From Paenibacillus prosopidis (lineage in GTDB: Bacteria > Bacillota > Bacilli > Paenibacillales > Paenibacillaceae), in NCBI RefSeq assembly GCF_003337375.1, contig NZ_QPJD01000023.1, positions 16,006 to 80,005 of the forward strand: 64,000 nt of DNA, written 5' to 3'. The notes under the pieces were generated by a model. The model did not search any database. It saw nothing but the letters and a program-made list of their open reading frames with translations, and was not told the origin of the DNA. The stretch's first letter is position 1, and each line of letters starts with the position of its first letter. Shown here piece after piece: positions 1 through 8,527 of this stretch. The translations under genes were made by a program, and so were the position numbers.

Positions 1-1
1 G

Positions 2-151
2 GTTGCCTTTATCGCCGACAATCCCGGTATCTGGATGGACCATTGCCACAACTTAGTCCATGCGTCAGCCGGCATGTCGATGCACCTTATGTACGAAGGC
101 ATCACATCCCCTTATGAAGTCGGAGCGAACACTCACAATCATCCGGAGTAG
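2..151 (+). CDS. multicopper oxidase, C-terminal fragment
   Basis: This is the 3' end of a gene that begins before the window; 49 codons and the TAG stop are present. The peptide contains the cluster HCHNLVHASAGMSMHLMYE, which is the last copper-binding motif of multicopper oxidases: the HCH tripeptide supplies trinuclear-cluster and type 1 copper ligands, followed by a His and a Met ligand at the usual spacing. Such enzymes oxidise metal ions or phenols and reduce oxygen to water. Signal peptide and the first cupredoxin domains cannot be seen, so the subfamily (CueO-like, CotA-like or other) stays open. A 16-bp perfect palindrome (177-192) lies 26 bp after the stop. Confidence 0.85.
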   Translation, partial: VAFIADNPGIWMDHCHNLVHASAGMSMHLMYEGITSPYEVGANTHNHPE

Positions 152-176
152 CGAACACGCGAGTACGCGAACCAAC

Positions 177-192
177 CTGGACTTAAGTCCAG
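177..192. terminator. perfect palindrome, possible weak terminator
   Basis: CTGGACTTAAGTCCAG is a perfect 16-bp palindrome just after the oxidase gene, flanked by GCGAAC on the left and TTCGC on the right, which could lengthen the stem across a bulge. There is no clear U-tract behind it, so it could equally be an operator. Confidence 0.3.
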
Positions 193-286
193 TTCGCTCA
201 TTTACCTCCAGCAGGAGGACAATATTTTCCAGGTTATGCTATGCTGATTGCAGCTAATAAAACGAGGATAGGAGTGCTATAAACCG

Positions 287-790
287 ATGAATATGAGAAC
301 GATTGGCGGGCTCGTCCTGCTGCTGCTTGGCGCTTACTTATTTCTGAACCAAGGTGAAGCCTTTGGCCCCGGCAAAATATTCGCCTACTTCTGGCCGTCA
401 CTATTCGTCATCCCGCTCGGACTCTTCTTCCACTGGCTTTACTTCGCCATGATCGGCCGCAAAGCAGTAGGCGTATTGATTCCCGGAGGTATATTGTTCA
501 CCGCCGGCGTCGTCTGTCAAATCGCCATGCTCTTTAACAACTGGGGTTATATGTGGCCGGGCTTCATCCTTGCGGTTGCCATCGGATTGTTCGAATTCTA
601 TTGGTTCGGCAATCGCAACAAATGGCTGCTTATCCCGATCAATATATTAACGGTACTCTCGCTGCTCTTCTTTGCGGTTTTTTCGATCGGCTCCTTCTAC
701 AGCAAGTACGTTCTAAGCCAGCCTATCATTGCCATCGTGCTCGTTCTAGCCGGAGCGATGATGCTGCTCAAGAAGAAGAAAGACATTTAA
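287..790 (+). CDS. small multispanning membrane protein, LiaI/LiaF-like transmembrane region
   Basis: A 167-residue, almost entirely hydrophobic protein. It starts with GGLVLLLLGAYLFLNQ, the kind of first helix seen in the DUF5668/LiaI-LiaF-like membrane module, and has five or six further predicted membrane segments, ending in a basic KKKKDI tail. The ATG at 287 follows a purine-rich ribosome binding site (GGATAGGAG) about 10 bp upstream. LiaF-type proteins act in cell-envelope stress signalling, but no LiaR/LiaS pair is present here and the soluble LiaF domain is absent, so only the membrane module is supported. Function unknown. Confidence 0.7.
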   Translation: MNMRTIGGLVLLLLGAYLFLNQGEAFGPGKIFAYFWPSLFVIPLGLFFHWLYFAMIGRKAVGVLIPGGILFTAGVVCQIAMLFNNWGYMWPGFILAVAIGLFEFYWFGNRNKWLLIPINILTVLSLLFFAVFSIGSFYSKYVLSQPIIAIVLVLAGAMMLLKKKKDI

Positions 791-829
791 CGTGTCCTCC
801 TCCGCATGTTGGACTGCTGCATGGTTTGT

Positions 830-850
830 CATACCGCGGTATGTTATAAT
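830..850 (+). promoter_or_regulatory. palindrome overlapping a TATAAT box
   Basis: CATACCGCGGTATG (830-843) is a perfect 14-bp palindrome immediately followed by TATAAT at 845-850, 63 bp before the next start codon. A TTGTCA at 826-831 lies too close (13 bp) to be a standard -35 box. The arrangement looks like a repressor operator upstream of a -10 element; the regulator is unknown. Confidence 0.35.
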
Positions 851-912
851 CACAAGCATCGCAATGACAGCTGTAGTTTGCCAAGCAAACTTTGAGGAGG
901 AGTAAGGAATCG

Positions 913-1407
913 ATGCTAACTTTTGAACAAAAGCTTTCTATAATTGAAGCCTTTCCTGAATTGCAGCGGAAGGACGTATCCCTCGGCCGCACGAACTTCC
1001 ATTATGAAGAAAGCGCGCATGAGAAGAAAACGGTCGTGTACCATCTGCATCCGAACGGCAACGGCTATGTATTCGCGGGCTTACTGGATGGTGTTGCGAC
1101 CGATGACAGAGGCTTGGTCAATATTCGCGACTTTAGCTCCGAGGAGCTGCGTTCGCTCATCGAGCGGTCCATAAGCTCACTTGCTGCCGCTCCCCCTGAG
1201 AAAGAAGCCTCAGCCAAGAAAAACAAAGCCTCGGGACGCAAGCCTCCGCAGGAGGAGCGTTGGATCGGACCGGACAATGCGACGCTAACGCTGCTGTTTG
1301 AGGAGGATCTGTGGTATTTGTATGCGGGTCTAAATTTGGAATCGGCATTCGAGACGTATGAGGAAGCCGAGCAATATTTAGAAGAGGAACAATTTACGCG
1401 GGCTTAA
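913..1407 (+). CDS. conserved hypothetical protein, 164 aa
   Basis: Start chosen at ATG 913 because it sits 6 to 8 bp behind a strong GAGGAGGAGTAAGG ribosome binding site; an in-frame start seven codons earlier (892) overlaps that site. The product is soluble and acidic. Two similar halves can be seen: residues 1-85 with the segment HPNGNGYVFAGLLDG and residues 110-164 with a region ending YEEAEQYLEEEQF, joined by a Lys/Ala-rich linker at about 95-115 that looks disordered. I do not recognise the family. It is followed by a good terminator, so it is probably a single-gene unit. Confidence 0.6.
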   Translation: MLTFEQKLSIIEAFPELQRKDVSLGRTNFHYEESAHEKKTVVYHLHPNGNGYVFAGLLDGVATDDRGLVNIRDFSSEELRSLIERSISSLAAAPPEKEASAKKNKASGRKPPQEERWIGPDNATLTLLFEEDLWYLYAGLNLESAFETYEEAEQYLEEEQFTRA

Positions 1408-1462
1408 CCGAGCGCAATACACACATCCGCTTTTCTGCGGATGGATACAAGCGGACACCAGT

Positions 1463-1494
1463 GGGGAAACATATTTCTGTTTCTCCATTTTTTT
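1463..1494 (+). terminator. rho-independent terminator
   Basis: GGGGAAACA pairs with TGTTTCTCC across a 6-nt loop and is followed by ATTTTTTTG. It closes the 913-1407 gene and lies just before the ribosome binding site of the next gene. Confidence 0.65.
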
Positions 1495-1513
1495 GTTTAG
1501 GCGGTGACCGGAT

Positions 1514-2233
1514 TTGAGCTTTTTCACCAGTCAGGAATCGTTAACGGCTGTTCAATGGGTTTTACGCGCTGTTGTCGGGTTTGTGTTCTTGCTGTTTGCA
1601 GCCAAGCTTATGGGACAACGCGCCATCTCGCAGCTGCGCTTCCTAGATTTTATTATCGCTCTCCTAATTGGAAACATTCTCGCACACCCTTTATCCGACG
1701 AGAGTCTCGGTCTTGAAGGTTCCATGATTACGACCTTTGTTATAATCTTGCTTTATATCTCGATGACCTGGCTCAGTCTCAAATGGCATCATTTCAAACG
1801 CTTCCTCGATCCGCTGCCGCTTACCCTTGTTAAAAACGGAGAAATTCAAATGAAAAATATAGCGAAAGCTAGAATATCGATTGATTTCCTCTTCTCGGAG
1901 CTTCGCAAGGAGAAGGTAGAGAATATCGAGAAGGTTGCGCTTGCCATATGGGAACCGGGCGGTACGATATCGATTTTTATGAATACCGCTTACCAGCCGC
2001 TCACGCCTTCCGATTTGAAATTGGACTCAGCCGCATTCTCCCATACCCGCCCGATCATTATGGATGGAAGAGCAGATACCGAGCTTTTGAGTCAGATCGG
2101 CAAAAATCGCGCATGGCTGCTGCAGAAAACCGGCCTGTCTAATTCCGACATACGCAGCATTGATCTGGCTACAATTGACGATAAGGACAATATTCACATT
2201 CACCTCGATCCAAGCAAAATTGTTAAGGATTAA
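1514..2233 (+). CDS. DUF421 (YetF-type) membrane protein
   Basis: A 239-residue protein starting at TTG 1514, 6 to 8 bp behind AGGCGGTGA. Three hydrophobic helices (about residues 14-35, 43-60 and 68-88) precede a cytoplasmic domain. Sequence features of the DUF421/YetF family are visible: AAKLMGQRAISQLRFLDFI, the GN-I-AHP turn after helix 2, and VKNGEIQ at the start of the soluble domain followed by a segment of ISIDFLFSELRKEK. Spore formers carry many paralogues (YetF, YrbG, YdfS, YkjA types); several are in the spore inner membrane, but the molecular role is not settled. No neighbouring gene fixes its function here. Confidence 0.85.
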   Translation: MSFFTSQESLTAVQWVLRAVVGFVFLLFAAKLMGQRAISQLRFLDFIIALLIGNILAHPLSDESLGLEGSMITTFVIILLYISMTWLSLKWHHFKRFLDPLPLTLVKNGEIQMKNIAKARISIDFLFSELRKEKVENIEKVALAIWEPGGTISIFMNTAYQPLTPSDLKLDSAAFSHTRPIIMDGRADTELLSQIGKNRAWLLQKTGLSNSDIRSIDLATIDDKDNIHIHLDPSKIVKD

Positions 2234-2312
2234 TAAAGGGCAAAACAGGATTTTGTCGACCCGTGTCTAATACTGTAGTATGTGCACCATAGACTCGGGG
2301 GAGGAAATTCTG

Positions 2313-4580
2313 TTGTCGATTAAAGCGAAGCTCTCATTCTCCATCTCGCTTATAGTAGCTATTATTTTAACGTTAAGCATATCCATCTATTACTTTTCTT
2401 CCAAAGCCGAGGTGCAGGCTACTCTTGAACAGCAGGTAAACAATATCGCGAAACAAATTAGCGTCACGATTGAAGCGTCGGAGAGTGCCAGACAGTCTAT
2501 GGAAGAGACGATGGGCGAGAAGCTGCGGATTGCTGCTATTGCGGCGAAGGATGAGCTTGATCCTGATATTGGTAAAATCACAAACGAGCAGTTGGTTGAG
2601 CTAAGCCGCAAGCTAGGTGTCGATGGTATTACGTTGTGGCAAAGGTTTGGCGATGACGTTATCACTCTCAAGTCATCCGAGCCGAACGAAATTAATTTAA
2701 GCTCCAAAACGTGGGGTTATTGGCACACCGCGTTTCTTCAGCTTTTCGAATATCAAAATGTCACCATTCCTGAAGGGCAAAAGCTTGAAAATTATTGGTC
2801 GGGGGCTTTTGATTACTCCACTTCTGATCCAAAGCAAATTAGAAAGTTTGGCAACTATTACGACGGCACAACTAACTATATGATCAATCCCTTCGTTAAC
2901 GCTCAAGTGCTGTTTGATTTCGACTATTCGATCGGGACGAATGCCATCGTCAATAAAATCATTGCAGATCAACAGGATCTATTAGAAATTACCGGCTTTG
3001 ATCCGCAATTTTTCGGAAAAAGCCCGATCATTAAGATAAAGCAGGGCATCCCGGTATACGACTTGGACCTGCGCGACATTCCCTTTGGCCGATACACCTA
3101 CAAAGACATAAATAATGATTCCATTAATATTCAGCATGCGCTGGAAAGCGGCAAGGCGGTTACCGCTAAAAGCAGCGTAAAAAGCAAACGGGTTATGAAA
3201 ACGTTTATCCCTGTTACGATTGACAAAACGTATGTCATCTGTGTTAGCTTTGACCATCAGGCTATTCTCAAGCCGCTTAACCGGCAGCTTCTTATGCAAT
3301 CGCTGATCTCGCTCGGACTCGTTCTCATTACGATGATTGCGAGCTACTTCATTGCAGGCTTTATGATGCGCGGCCTGAATCAAATCTTACATAAAGTGAA
3401 TGCGATCGCCGAAGGAAATTTCGGTGAAGTGATTACGATTCGCAGCAAGGACGAATTTGGTCTGCTCGCTTCCCGCGTCGATACGATGGGCAGTAATTTG
3501 TACAGCTATACGACGCAGCTGAAGGATGCGGCCGAAGAGCTGCGAAGCACGAAGCAATATTTAGAATCGTTCGTTAATCATACGTCCGATGCGATTCATG
3601 TCGCCGACTTATCGGGGAATGTCATTCAGGTCAATAAAGCCTTTGAGATAATGTACGGATGGAGCGAGCTTGAAGCTCTCGGTCAACCGTTAAACAATGT
3701 GCCTGTTGAATATTTAAGCGCCCAGCAAGAGCTCGTGGCTACCGTACTGCGCGGCGGATCCGTTACCGATTATGAGACGGTGCGGTTTACGAAGTCAGGC
3801 GGGCTCATTGATTTAAGCATTACGGTCTCCCCTATCCGCGATGAACTCGGGGTCATTGTTGCTATTGCCTCCATCTCCCGGAACATTACCTCGCGGAAGC
3901 AAGCGGAGGAAATGATCCGCCGCTCGGAGAAGCTGTCTGTTGTAGGGCAAATTGCGGCAGGCGTTGCGCATGAGGTGCGCAATCCGCTCACCACGCTGCG
4001 CGGCTTCGTGCAGCTGCAGAAGCAAACCGGATCCATGTCTCAAGAACATCTCGATATTATGCTCGCGGAGCTCGATCAGATCAATATGATCGTCAGCGAG
4101 TTTCTTGTATTCGCCAAGCCGCAAGCCAACCGTTACCAGCCTGTAATCGTTCAAGACATTATTCGCGATACTATTCTGCTTCTTGACTCGGAAGCGAAGC
4201 TGAGCAACGTCCAGCTTACGCTGCGTGCCGAAGCTGATTTACCGCTAGTCATCGCGGAAGCTAATCAATTAAAGCAGGTTTTCGTAAATGTGATGAAGAA
4301 CGGGATGGAAGCGATGAGCGGCGGCGGAGATCTTACCGTCGAGCTCGCGAGCCATACGAACGATAGGATCGTTCTGCGGTTTACCGATCAAGGCTGCGGC
4401 ATTGCCGAGAATGATCTGCTCCGGCTTGGCGAGCCGTTCTTCACGAAGAAGGCAAACGGTAATGGCCTCGGGCTGATGGTCAGCCAGCAAATTATCGCGG
4501 GACACAAAGGCAGTATTATTTTCCACAGCAAGCCTGGCAAAGGAACCTGCGTCGAAATTTCGCTGCCCACGGCAAACTAA
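2313..4580 (+). CDS. membrane sensor histidine kinase (HAMP-PAS-HisKA-HATPase)
   Basis: The start is set at TTG 2313, 9 bp behind GGGGAGG; an ATG 33 bp upstream is in frame but has no ribosome binding site. The 755-residue product has a signal-anchor helix (about 5-30), a roughly 290-residue extracellular sensor region, a second membrane helix (about 328-350), HAMP (351-402), a PAS domain (415-530), and the kinase core. The H-box reads AAGVAHEVRNPLTTLRGFVQ (phosphoacceptor His about residue 553), typical of sporulation-kinase-like NtrB/KinA-type enzymes, and the ATP site shows NVMKNGMEAM, DQGCGI and GNGLGL. No response regulator is adjacent, so it is an orphan kinase, which in spore formers often feeds Spo0F. 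The ligand is unknown. Confidence 0.9.
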   Translation: MSIKAKLSFSISLIVAIILTLSISIYYFSSKAEVQATLEQQVNNIAKQISVTIEASESARQSMEETMGEKLRIAAIAAKDELDPDIGKITNEQLVELSRKLGVDGITLWQRFGDDVITLKSSEPNEINLSSKTWGYWHTAFLQLFEYQNVTIPEGQKLENYWSGAFDYSTSDPKQIRKFGNYYDGTTNYMINPFVNAQVLFDFDYSIGTNAIVNKIIADQQDLLEITGFDPQFFGKSPIIKIKQGIPVYDLDLRDIPFGRYTYKDINNDSINIQHALESGKAVTAKSSVKSKRVMKTFIPVTIDKTYVICVSFDHQAILKPLNRQLLMQSLISLGLVLITMIASYFIAGFMMRGLNQILHKVNAIAEGNFGEVITIRSKDEFGLLASRVDTMGSNLYSYTTQLKDAAEELRSTKQYLESFVNHTSDAIHVADLSGNVIQVNKAFEIMYGWSELEALGQPLNNVPVEYLSAQQELVATVLRGGSVTDYETVRFTKSGGLIDLSITVSPIRDELGVIVAIASISRNITSRKQAEEMIRRSEKLSVVGQIAAGVAHEVRNPLTTLRGFVQLQKQTGSMSQEHLDIMLAELDQINMIVSEFLVFAKPQANRYQPVIVQDIIRDTILLLDSEAKLSNVQLTLRAEADLPLVIAEANQLKQVFVNVMKNGMEAMSGGGDLTVELASHTNDRIVLRFTDQGCGIAENDLLRLGEPFFTKKANGNGLGLMVSQQIIAGHKGSIIFHSKPGKGTCVEISLPTAN

Positions 4581-4625
4581 TTCATCGCTTTTGAATAAAA
4601 CCGCGAGCCTATGTTAAAATGTCTC

Positions 4626-4657
4626 AGAAGCGGCTAGCCTTACGAGTGGCCGCTTCT
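4626..4657. terminator. hairpin between kinase and cyclase genes
   Basis: AGAAGCGGC pairs with GCCGCTTCT over a 14-nt loop, 45 bp after the kinase stop. There is no run of T after it, so termination would be weak. Confidence 0.4.
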
Positions 4658-4697
4658 CATTATCAATACAACTATTTCGTTACTTTTGGAGTCCTTT

Positions 4698-6299
4698 ATG
4701 TCGATGTCTATGAATTCCCCTATTTCCCAATACATTATCATTGTTATTATTTCCGGTGTCCTTAGCGTGCTGCTTGCCATATACGCCTATTTCAACAAGA
4801 GCAACTTCTCAGGCATGAAAGCGTTTATGTGGTCTACTTCCCTATCTGCTGTATACACGTTTGCATTCGCCTTCGAGCTGGCCAGCGATTCACTTCGCGA
4901 TATCCGCTTCTGGATAAATATCGAGTACCTTGGAATGCCATTCATCGCTCCGTGCAGCCTGCTGCTTGTGATGCATTATGTTGGACTGGATAAATACACC
5001 GCTCCCAAAAAAGTATGGATCCTGTTCGTCATTCCCGCCATAACTTTAATAATGGTTACTACGAATGAATATCATCATTTCTTTTACAAGCTGCTCTCTT
5101 TACGCCCTGATGCGCCTTCGGCGATGGTCGATATCGTTCCCGGGCTCTGGTACTATGTGCATGGCAGCTTTACCTCCGGTACTATGTTTGCCGGCTTATT
5201 TCTGCTCATCAGCTATTGGATAAAGACGAAAACGCTTTACCGCAGGCAAATGACGACAATGACGATAGGTATTTCGCTTCCTATGCTTGGATCGCTGCTG
5301 TATGTGCTCGGGCTCACTCCGCTCGGGATGGATCCTGTTCCAATCTTACTGTTCTTTACGTCTGCCCTATACGTTGTATCCATCGTTACATCCGGGATGC
5401 TGGCTGTCGCCCCGATTGCGCGTGAGCATATTTTCGAAAGTATGCGGGACGGCGTCCTTGTGTTTAATCTGTCCAACCAAATCATCGACTACAATGGTGC
5501 TGCGGCACAGATCATTCCGGCTCTCACGCCGTCAGCTATTGGCAAAAAGCTGGAGCATGTCTGGAAGCGCGGCGCCGAAACAGGCGCCTTCTCCTTCGGC
5601 CTCGATTTAAAAGATGAGTACGAGCAGGAGCTGAAGTGGATTCGGGGAAAAGAAACCTATTATTACCGGATCCGCGCCTCGAACCTGCTTAAGCCGGGGG
5701 GGGAAATTGTAGGCAGAACGATCGTAATGATTGACGTGACCGAGCATACGCAGCTTCAGAACAAGCTGCGCCATCTTGCCGAAACCGACGGCTTGACTGG
5801 CATTTATAACCGTGCTTTTTTTATGGAAAGAAGCAGAGAGCTGCTGGAGCAAACCCGCCGGATGCAGCAGCCGCTCTCATTCATTCTGTTTGATGTGGAT
5901 CATTTCAAGGAAATTAACGACCGTTACGGTCATGGCATCGGTGATCTCGCGCTTCAGCACATCGTAGGCATCTGTAGGCAGCACCTTCAACCGGGAGATC
6001 TATTCGGTCGTTACGGCGGTGAAGAATTTGCGATATGCTTGCCGAATACGACGCTTGCGCAAGCCTGTCAGAAGGCTGAACAAATACGCAAGCAAATAGC
6101 CGCTAGTCCGCTGCAAGGCTCATCTCAGCCTATCTCCATCACCTCCAGCTTCGGTGTGACGGAAGCCCGCGCTGCTGCTGTGCCGCTGGAAGTGCTGGTT
6201 CGTGAAGCGGACGTCGCTTTGTATCGGTCAAAGCATAGCGGACGCAACACGGTTACCTTGGCGCGTAACGATGATACACATGCAAATGAAGTAATATAA
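4698..6299 (+). CDS. 7TM sensor diguanylate cyclase (GGDEF)
   Basis: The ATG at 4698 follows GGAG by 6 bp and gives 533 residues. The N-terminal 215 residues carry about seven hydrophobic helices, matching the histidine-kinase N-terminal 7TM sensor module. A PAS-like domain (about 220-350) follows, then a GGDEF domain (about 365-525). The catalytic signature is RYGGEEF with upstream DVDHFKEINDRYGH, so the domain should make cyclic di-GMP. The inhibitory I-site RxxD, five residues before GGEEF, is replaced by QPGD, so allosteric product inhibition is probably lost. There is no EAL domain. It stands between an orphan kinase and a potassium transporter, without an obvious operon partner. Confidence 0.9.
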   Translation: MSMSMNSPISQYIIIVIISGVLSVLLAIYAYFNKSNFSGMKAFMWSTSLSAVYTFAFAFELASDSLRDIRFWINIEYLGMPFIAPCSLLLVMHYVGLDKYTAPKKVWILFVIPAITLIMVTTNEYHHFFYKLLSLRPDAPSAMVDIVPGLWYYVHGSFTSGTMFAGLFLLISYWIKTKTLYRRQMTTMTIGISLPMLGSLLYVLGLTPLGMDPVPILLFFTSALYVVSIVTSGMLAVAPIAREHIFESMRDGVLVFNLSNQIIDYNGAAAQIIPALTPSAIGKKLEHVWKRGAETGAFSFGLDLKDEYEQELKWIRGKETYYYRIRASNLLKPGGEIVGRTIVMIDVTEHTQLQNKLRHLAETDGLTGIYNRAFFMERSRELLEQTRRMQQPLSFILFDVDHFKEINDRYGHGIGDLALQHIVGICRQHLQPGDLFGRYGGEEFAICLPNTTLAQACQKAEQIRKQIAASPLQGSSQPISITSSFGVTEARAAAVPLEVLVREADVALYRSKHSGRNTVTLARNDDTHANEVI

Positions 6300-6336
6300 C
6301 CATACTAGCAGCAAAGAGATGGGTGGAGTTGATTCC

Positions 6337-7704
6337 ATGCTTACAATAGCTGTCCTGCGCAAAAAGCTGCATTTTCGACCGAGTCCGCCGCAGGTGATGA
6401 TGATTGGCTTTATTATTATTATTTTGATCGGCGCACAGCTCTTATCAAGTCCCATATCATTCACTGAAGGCACCTCAATTCCGTTTCTGGATGCTATATT
6501 TATGTCCGCCTCCGCTACTTGCGTAACAGGACTTACCGTCTTAAATACTGGCAGCCATTTCTCCATATTCGGACAAGTTGTAATTATTCTGCTTGCACAA
6601 ATTGGCGGCTTAGGATTTATGACTTTGGCGACATTATTTGCACTGATGTTTCGCAAACGCATTTCATTTCGCGAACGTCTCGTGCTGCAGGAGTCGATGA
6701 ACTATGGCTCTACGGAAGGCATCGTTCGGATGATTCGCAAAGTGCTGCTCTATGCCCTTGTCATAGAGCTCACAGGAGCCGTCTTGCTCAGCAGCTACTT
6801 TATGCTTGAAATGCCTGCCTTGCAAGCCCTCTATTTTGGCGTTTACCACAGCATTTCTTTTTTCAACAATGCCGGATTCGATTTGTTCGCTCAGTTCCCT
6901 GATCGGGCGGCCAGCCTCATCCATTATGTAGAGGACCCCTTCATCAACATCGTCTCAATGCTGCTTATCTTTTTTGGAGGGATCGGCTTTATTGTCATTT
7001 CCGAGCTGGTGACCTTCCCGAAAAACAAAAAATTCAGCTTACACAGTAAGGTTGTTTTATCCGTTACCGGCATCCTGACCGCTATAGGAGCCGTTGTTAT
7101 ACTAGCGCTTGAATTTTCCAATCCGTATACGCTGCAGCCGTTATCGGCAACCGGCAAGTTTTTAGGTGCGACGTTTCAATCGGTCACTGCCCGCTCGGCA
7201 GGCCTCAGTACCATCGATCCGAGCCTACTGCGGGAGGTCACTCAGTTTTTTCTCATCATCCTTATGTTCATCGGTGCTGGGCCAGGCTCCACTGGGGGAG
7301 GCATCAGGGTGACGACGTTCGCGATATTAATCGGAGCAATGATTGCGATGGTGCGGGGAAAGGATGATATCGTGCTGTTCCGCTATCGCATTGCAAAACG
7401 GCAAATTCATCAAGCCATTATGTTTACCATGATTGCATTCTTTATTATTTGCGCGGCGACTATGCTTCTCACGATCACCGAGAGCGGATCGTTTCTTTCG
7501 ATTTTGTTTGAAGCGACATCCGCCTATTGTACGGTTGGCATGTCTGCCGGCTTAACCGCACATTTATCGGATCCGGGAAAAATCATTATTATATTGCTTA
7601 TGTTCGTCGGACGGCTTGGACCCGTTACGCTGGCCTTTGCATTAAATACACACTCAAAAAAGGAGCTGTACCGGTTCCCCGAAGGTAAAATTACGATCGG
7701 TTAG
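6337..7704 (+). CDS. Trk/Ktr family K+ uptake membrane subunit (KtrB/KtrD type)
   Basis: Start at ATG 6337, 8 bp behind GGTGGAG; an upstream in-frame ATG at 6319 overlaps the binding site. The 455-residue product has eight membrane helices arranged as four M1-P-M2 units. Selectivity-filter segments are recognisable: ATCVTGLT, FNNAGFD, ARSAGLS and TVGMSAGLT. The length and the absence of TrkH-specific extensions fit KtrB/KtrD, the channel-like subunit of Na+-dependent potassium uptake. A regulatory KtrA/KtrC RCK subunit is not next to it, which resembles the isolated ktrD of Bacillus; the KtrA/C partner would be encoded elsewhere. A second K+ importer, kimA, lies at 50-52 kb. Confidence 0.9.
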   Translation: MLTIAVLRKKLHFRPSPPQVMMIGFIIIILIGAQLLSSPISFTEGTSIPFLDAIFMSASATCVTGLTVLNTGSHFSIFGQVVIILLAQIGGLGFMTLATLFALMFRKRISFRERLVLQESMNYGSTEGIVRMIRKVLLYALVIELTGAVLLSSYFMLEMPALQALYFGVYHSISFFNNAGFDLFAQFPDRAASLIHYVEDPFINIVSMLLIFFGGIGFIVISELVTFPKNKKFSLHSKVVLSVTGILTAIGAVVILALEFSNPYTLQPLSATGKFLGATFQSVTARSAGLSTIDPSLLREVTQFFLIILMFIGAGPGSTGGGIRVTTFAILIGAMIAMVRGKDDIVLFRYRIAKRQIHQAIMFTMIAFFIICAATMLLTITESGSFLSILFEATSAYCTVGMSAGLTAHLSDPGKIIIILLMFVGRLGPVTLAFALNTHSKKELYRFPEGKITIG

Positions 7705-7822
7705 TTCAGAAGCAGGGGTCGGCGGTAGAGGGCATTTGCGTGAGCAATCTAGCGAATGATACTATGGCTATAATAAGGCTGACACGCAAGCTGATTGGTA
7801 GACAAAAGGAGATTACTGCTTT

Positions 7823-8527
7823 ATGAAGCAAGCTTCACATACAGATTCAATGAATGACCGGGCGTCCGAGCTCCATAGCAGCGGGCAGCGCGTGCTCATT
7901 GTGACGGCCGTTCCCGCCGAAAGGGATGCCGTAATGCGCGGACTGCAAGGCGCGGATTATGTTGACGTAATAGCGGCCGGTGTTGGTTCGGCCGCTGCTG
8001 CTGCGGGCACGGCGACCGCGTTGGCGGGCGGTGATTACCGCTTAGTGATAAGCGCCGGCATAGGCGGCGGCTTTGTAGGGAAAGCCGCGATAGGCTCGCT
8101 CGTGGTCGCTGATGTTATGGTTGCCGCCGACCTCGGCGCGGAAACGCAAGAAGGCTTCCTCAGCCTGAACGAGCTCGGATTTGGCTCAGCCCGCATAGCC
8201 GCAAGCCCCGATTGGAGCAGCCGGCTATTGGATGCGTTGCATTCTTCCGGGCTTCCCGTGATGAACGGACCCGTGCTTACCGTATCGACGGCAACCGGTA
8301 CTGCCGAGACAACCGCTGCGCTTGCGGCCCGCGTTCCCGGCGCTGCCGCCGAAGGAATGGAAGGGCACGGCGTTGCAGTCGCCGCCCAAGGGCGCGGTAT
8401 TCCGATTGCGGAAATCCGCGCAATCTCGAATGAGGTTGGACCGCGTGACCGCGCGGCATGGCGGATCGGGGAAGCATTAGCCGCATTAGAAGCGGCAAGT
8501 CAAGCATTACGGGAGGTACTCAAATGA
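7823..8527 (+). CDS. mqnB: futalosine hydrolase
   Basis: A 234-residue member of the nucleoside phosphorylase/hydrolase fold. Seen: the N-terminal strand VLIVTAVPAERDAV, the glycine-rich ISAGIGGGF segment, and AAAEGMEGHGVA with the Glu-Met-Glu ribose-binding motif of this fold. MqnB removes hypoxanthine from futalosine in the alternative menaquinone pathway. Its stop overlaps the start of mqnD by 4 bp (ATGA), which strongly supports the assignment. The N-terminal about 20 residues before the first strand are not typical; the ATG at 7823 is 11 bp behind AGGAG, so the true start could be slightly downstream. mqnA, mqnC and mqnE are not in the window. Confidence 0.9.
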   Translation: MKQASHTDSMNDRASELHSSGQRVLIVTAVPAERDAVMRGLQGADYVDVIAAGVGSAAAAAGTATALAGGDYRLVISAGIGGGFVGKAAIGSLVVADVMVAADLGAETQEGFLSLNELGFGSARIAASPDWSSRLLDALHSSGLPVMNGPVLTVSTATGTAETTAALAARVPGAAAEGMEGHGVAVAAQGRGIPIAEIRAISNEVGPRDRAAWRIGEALAALEAASQALREVLK

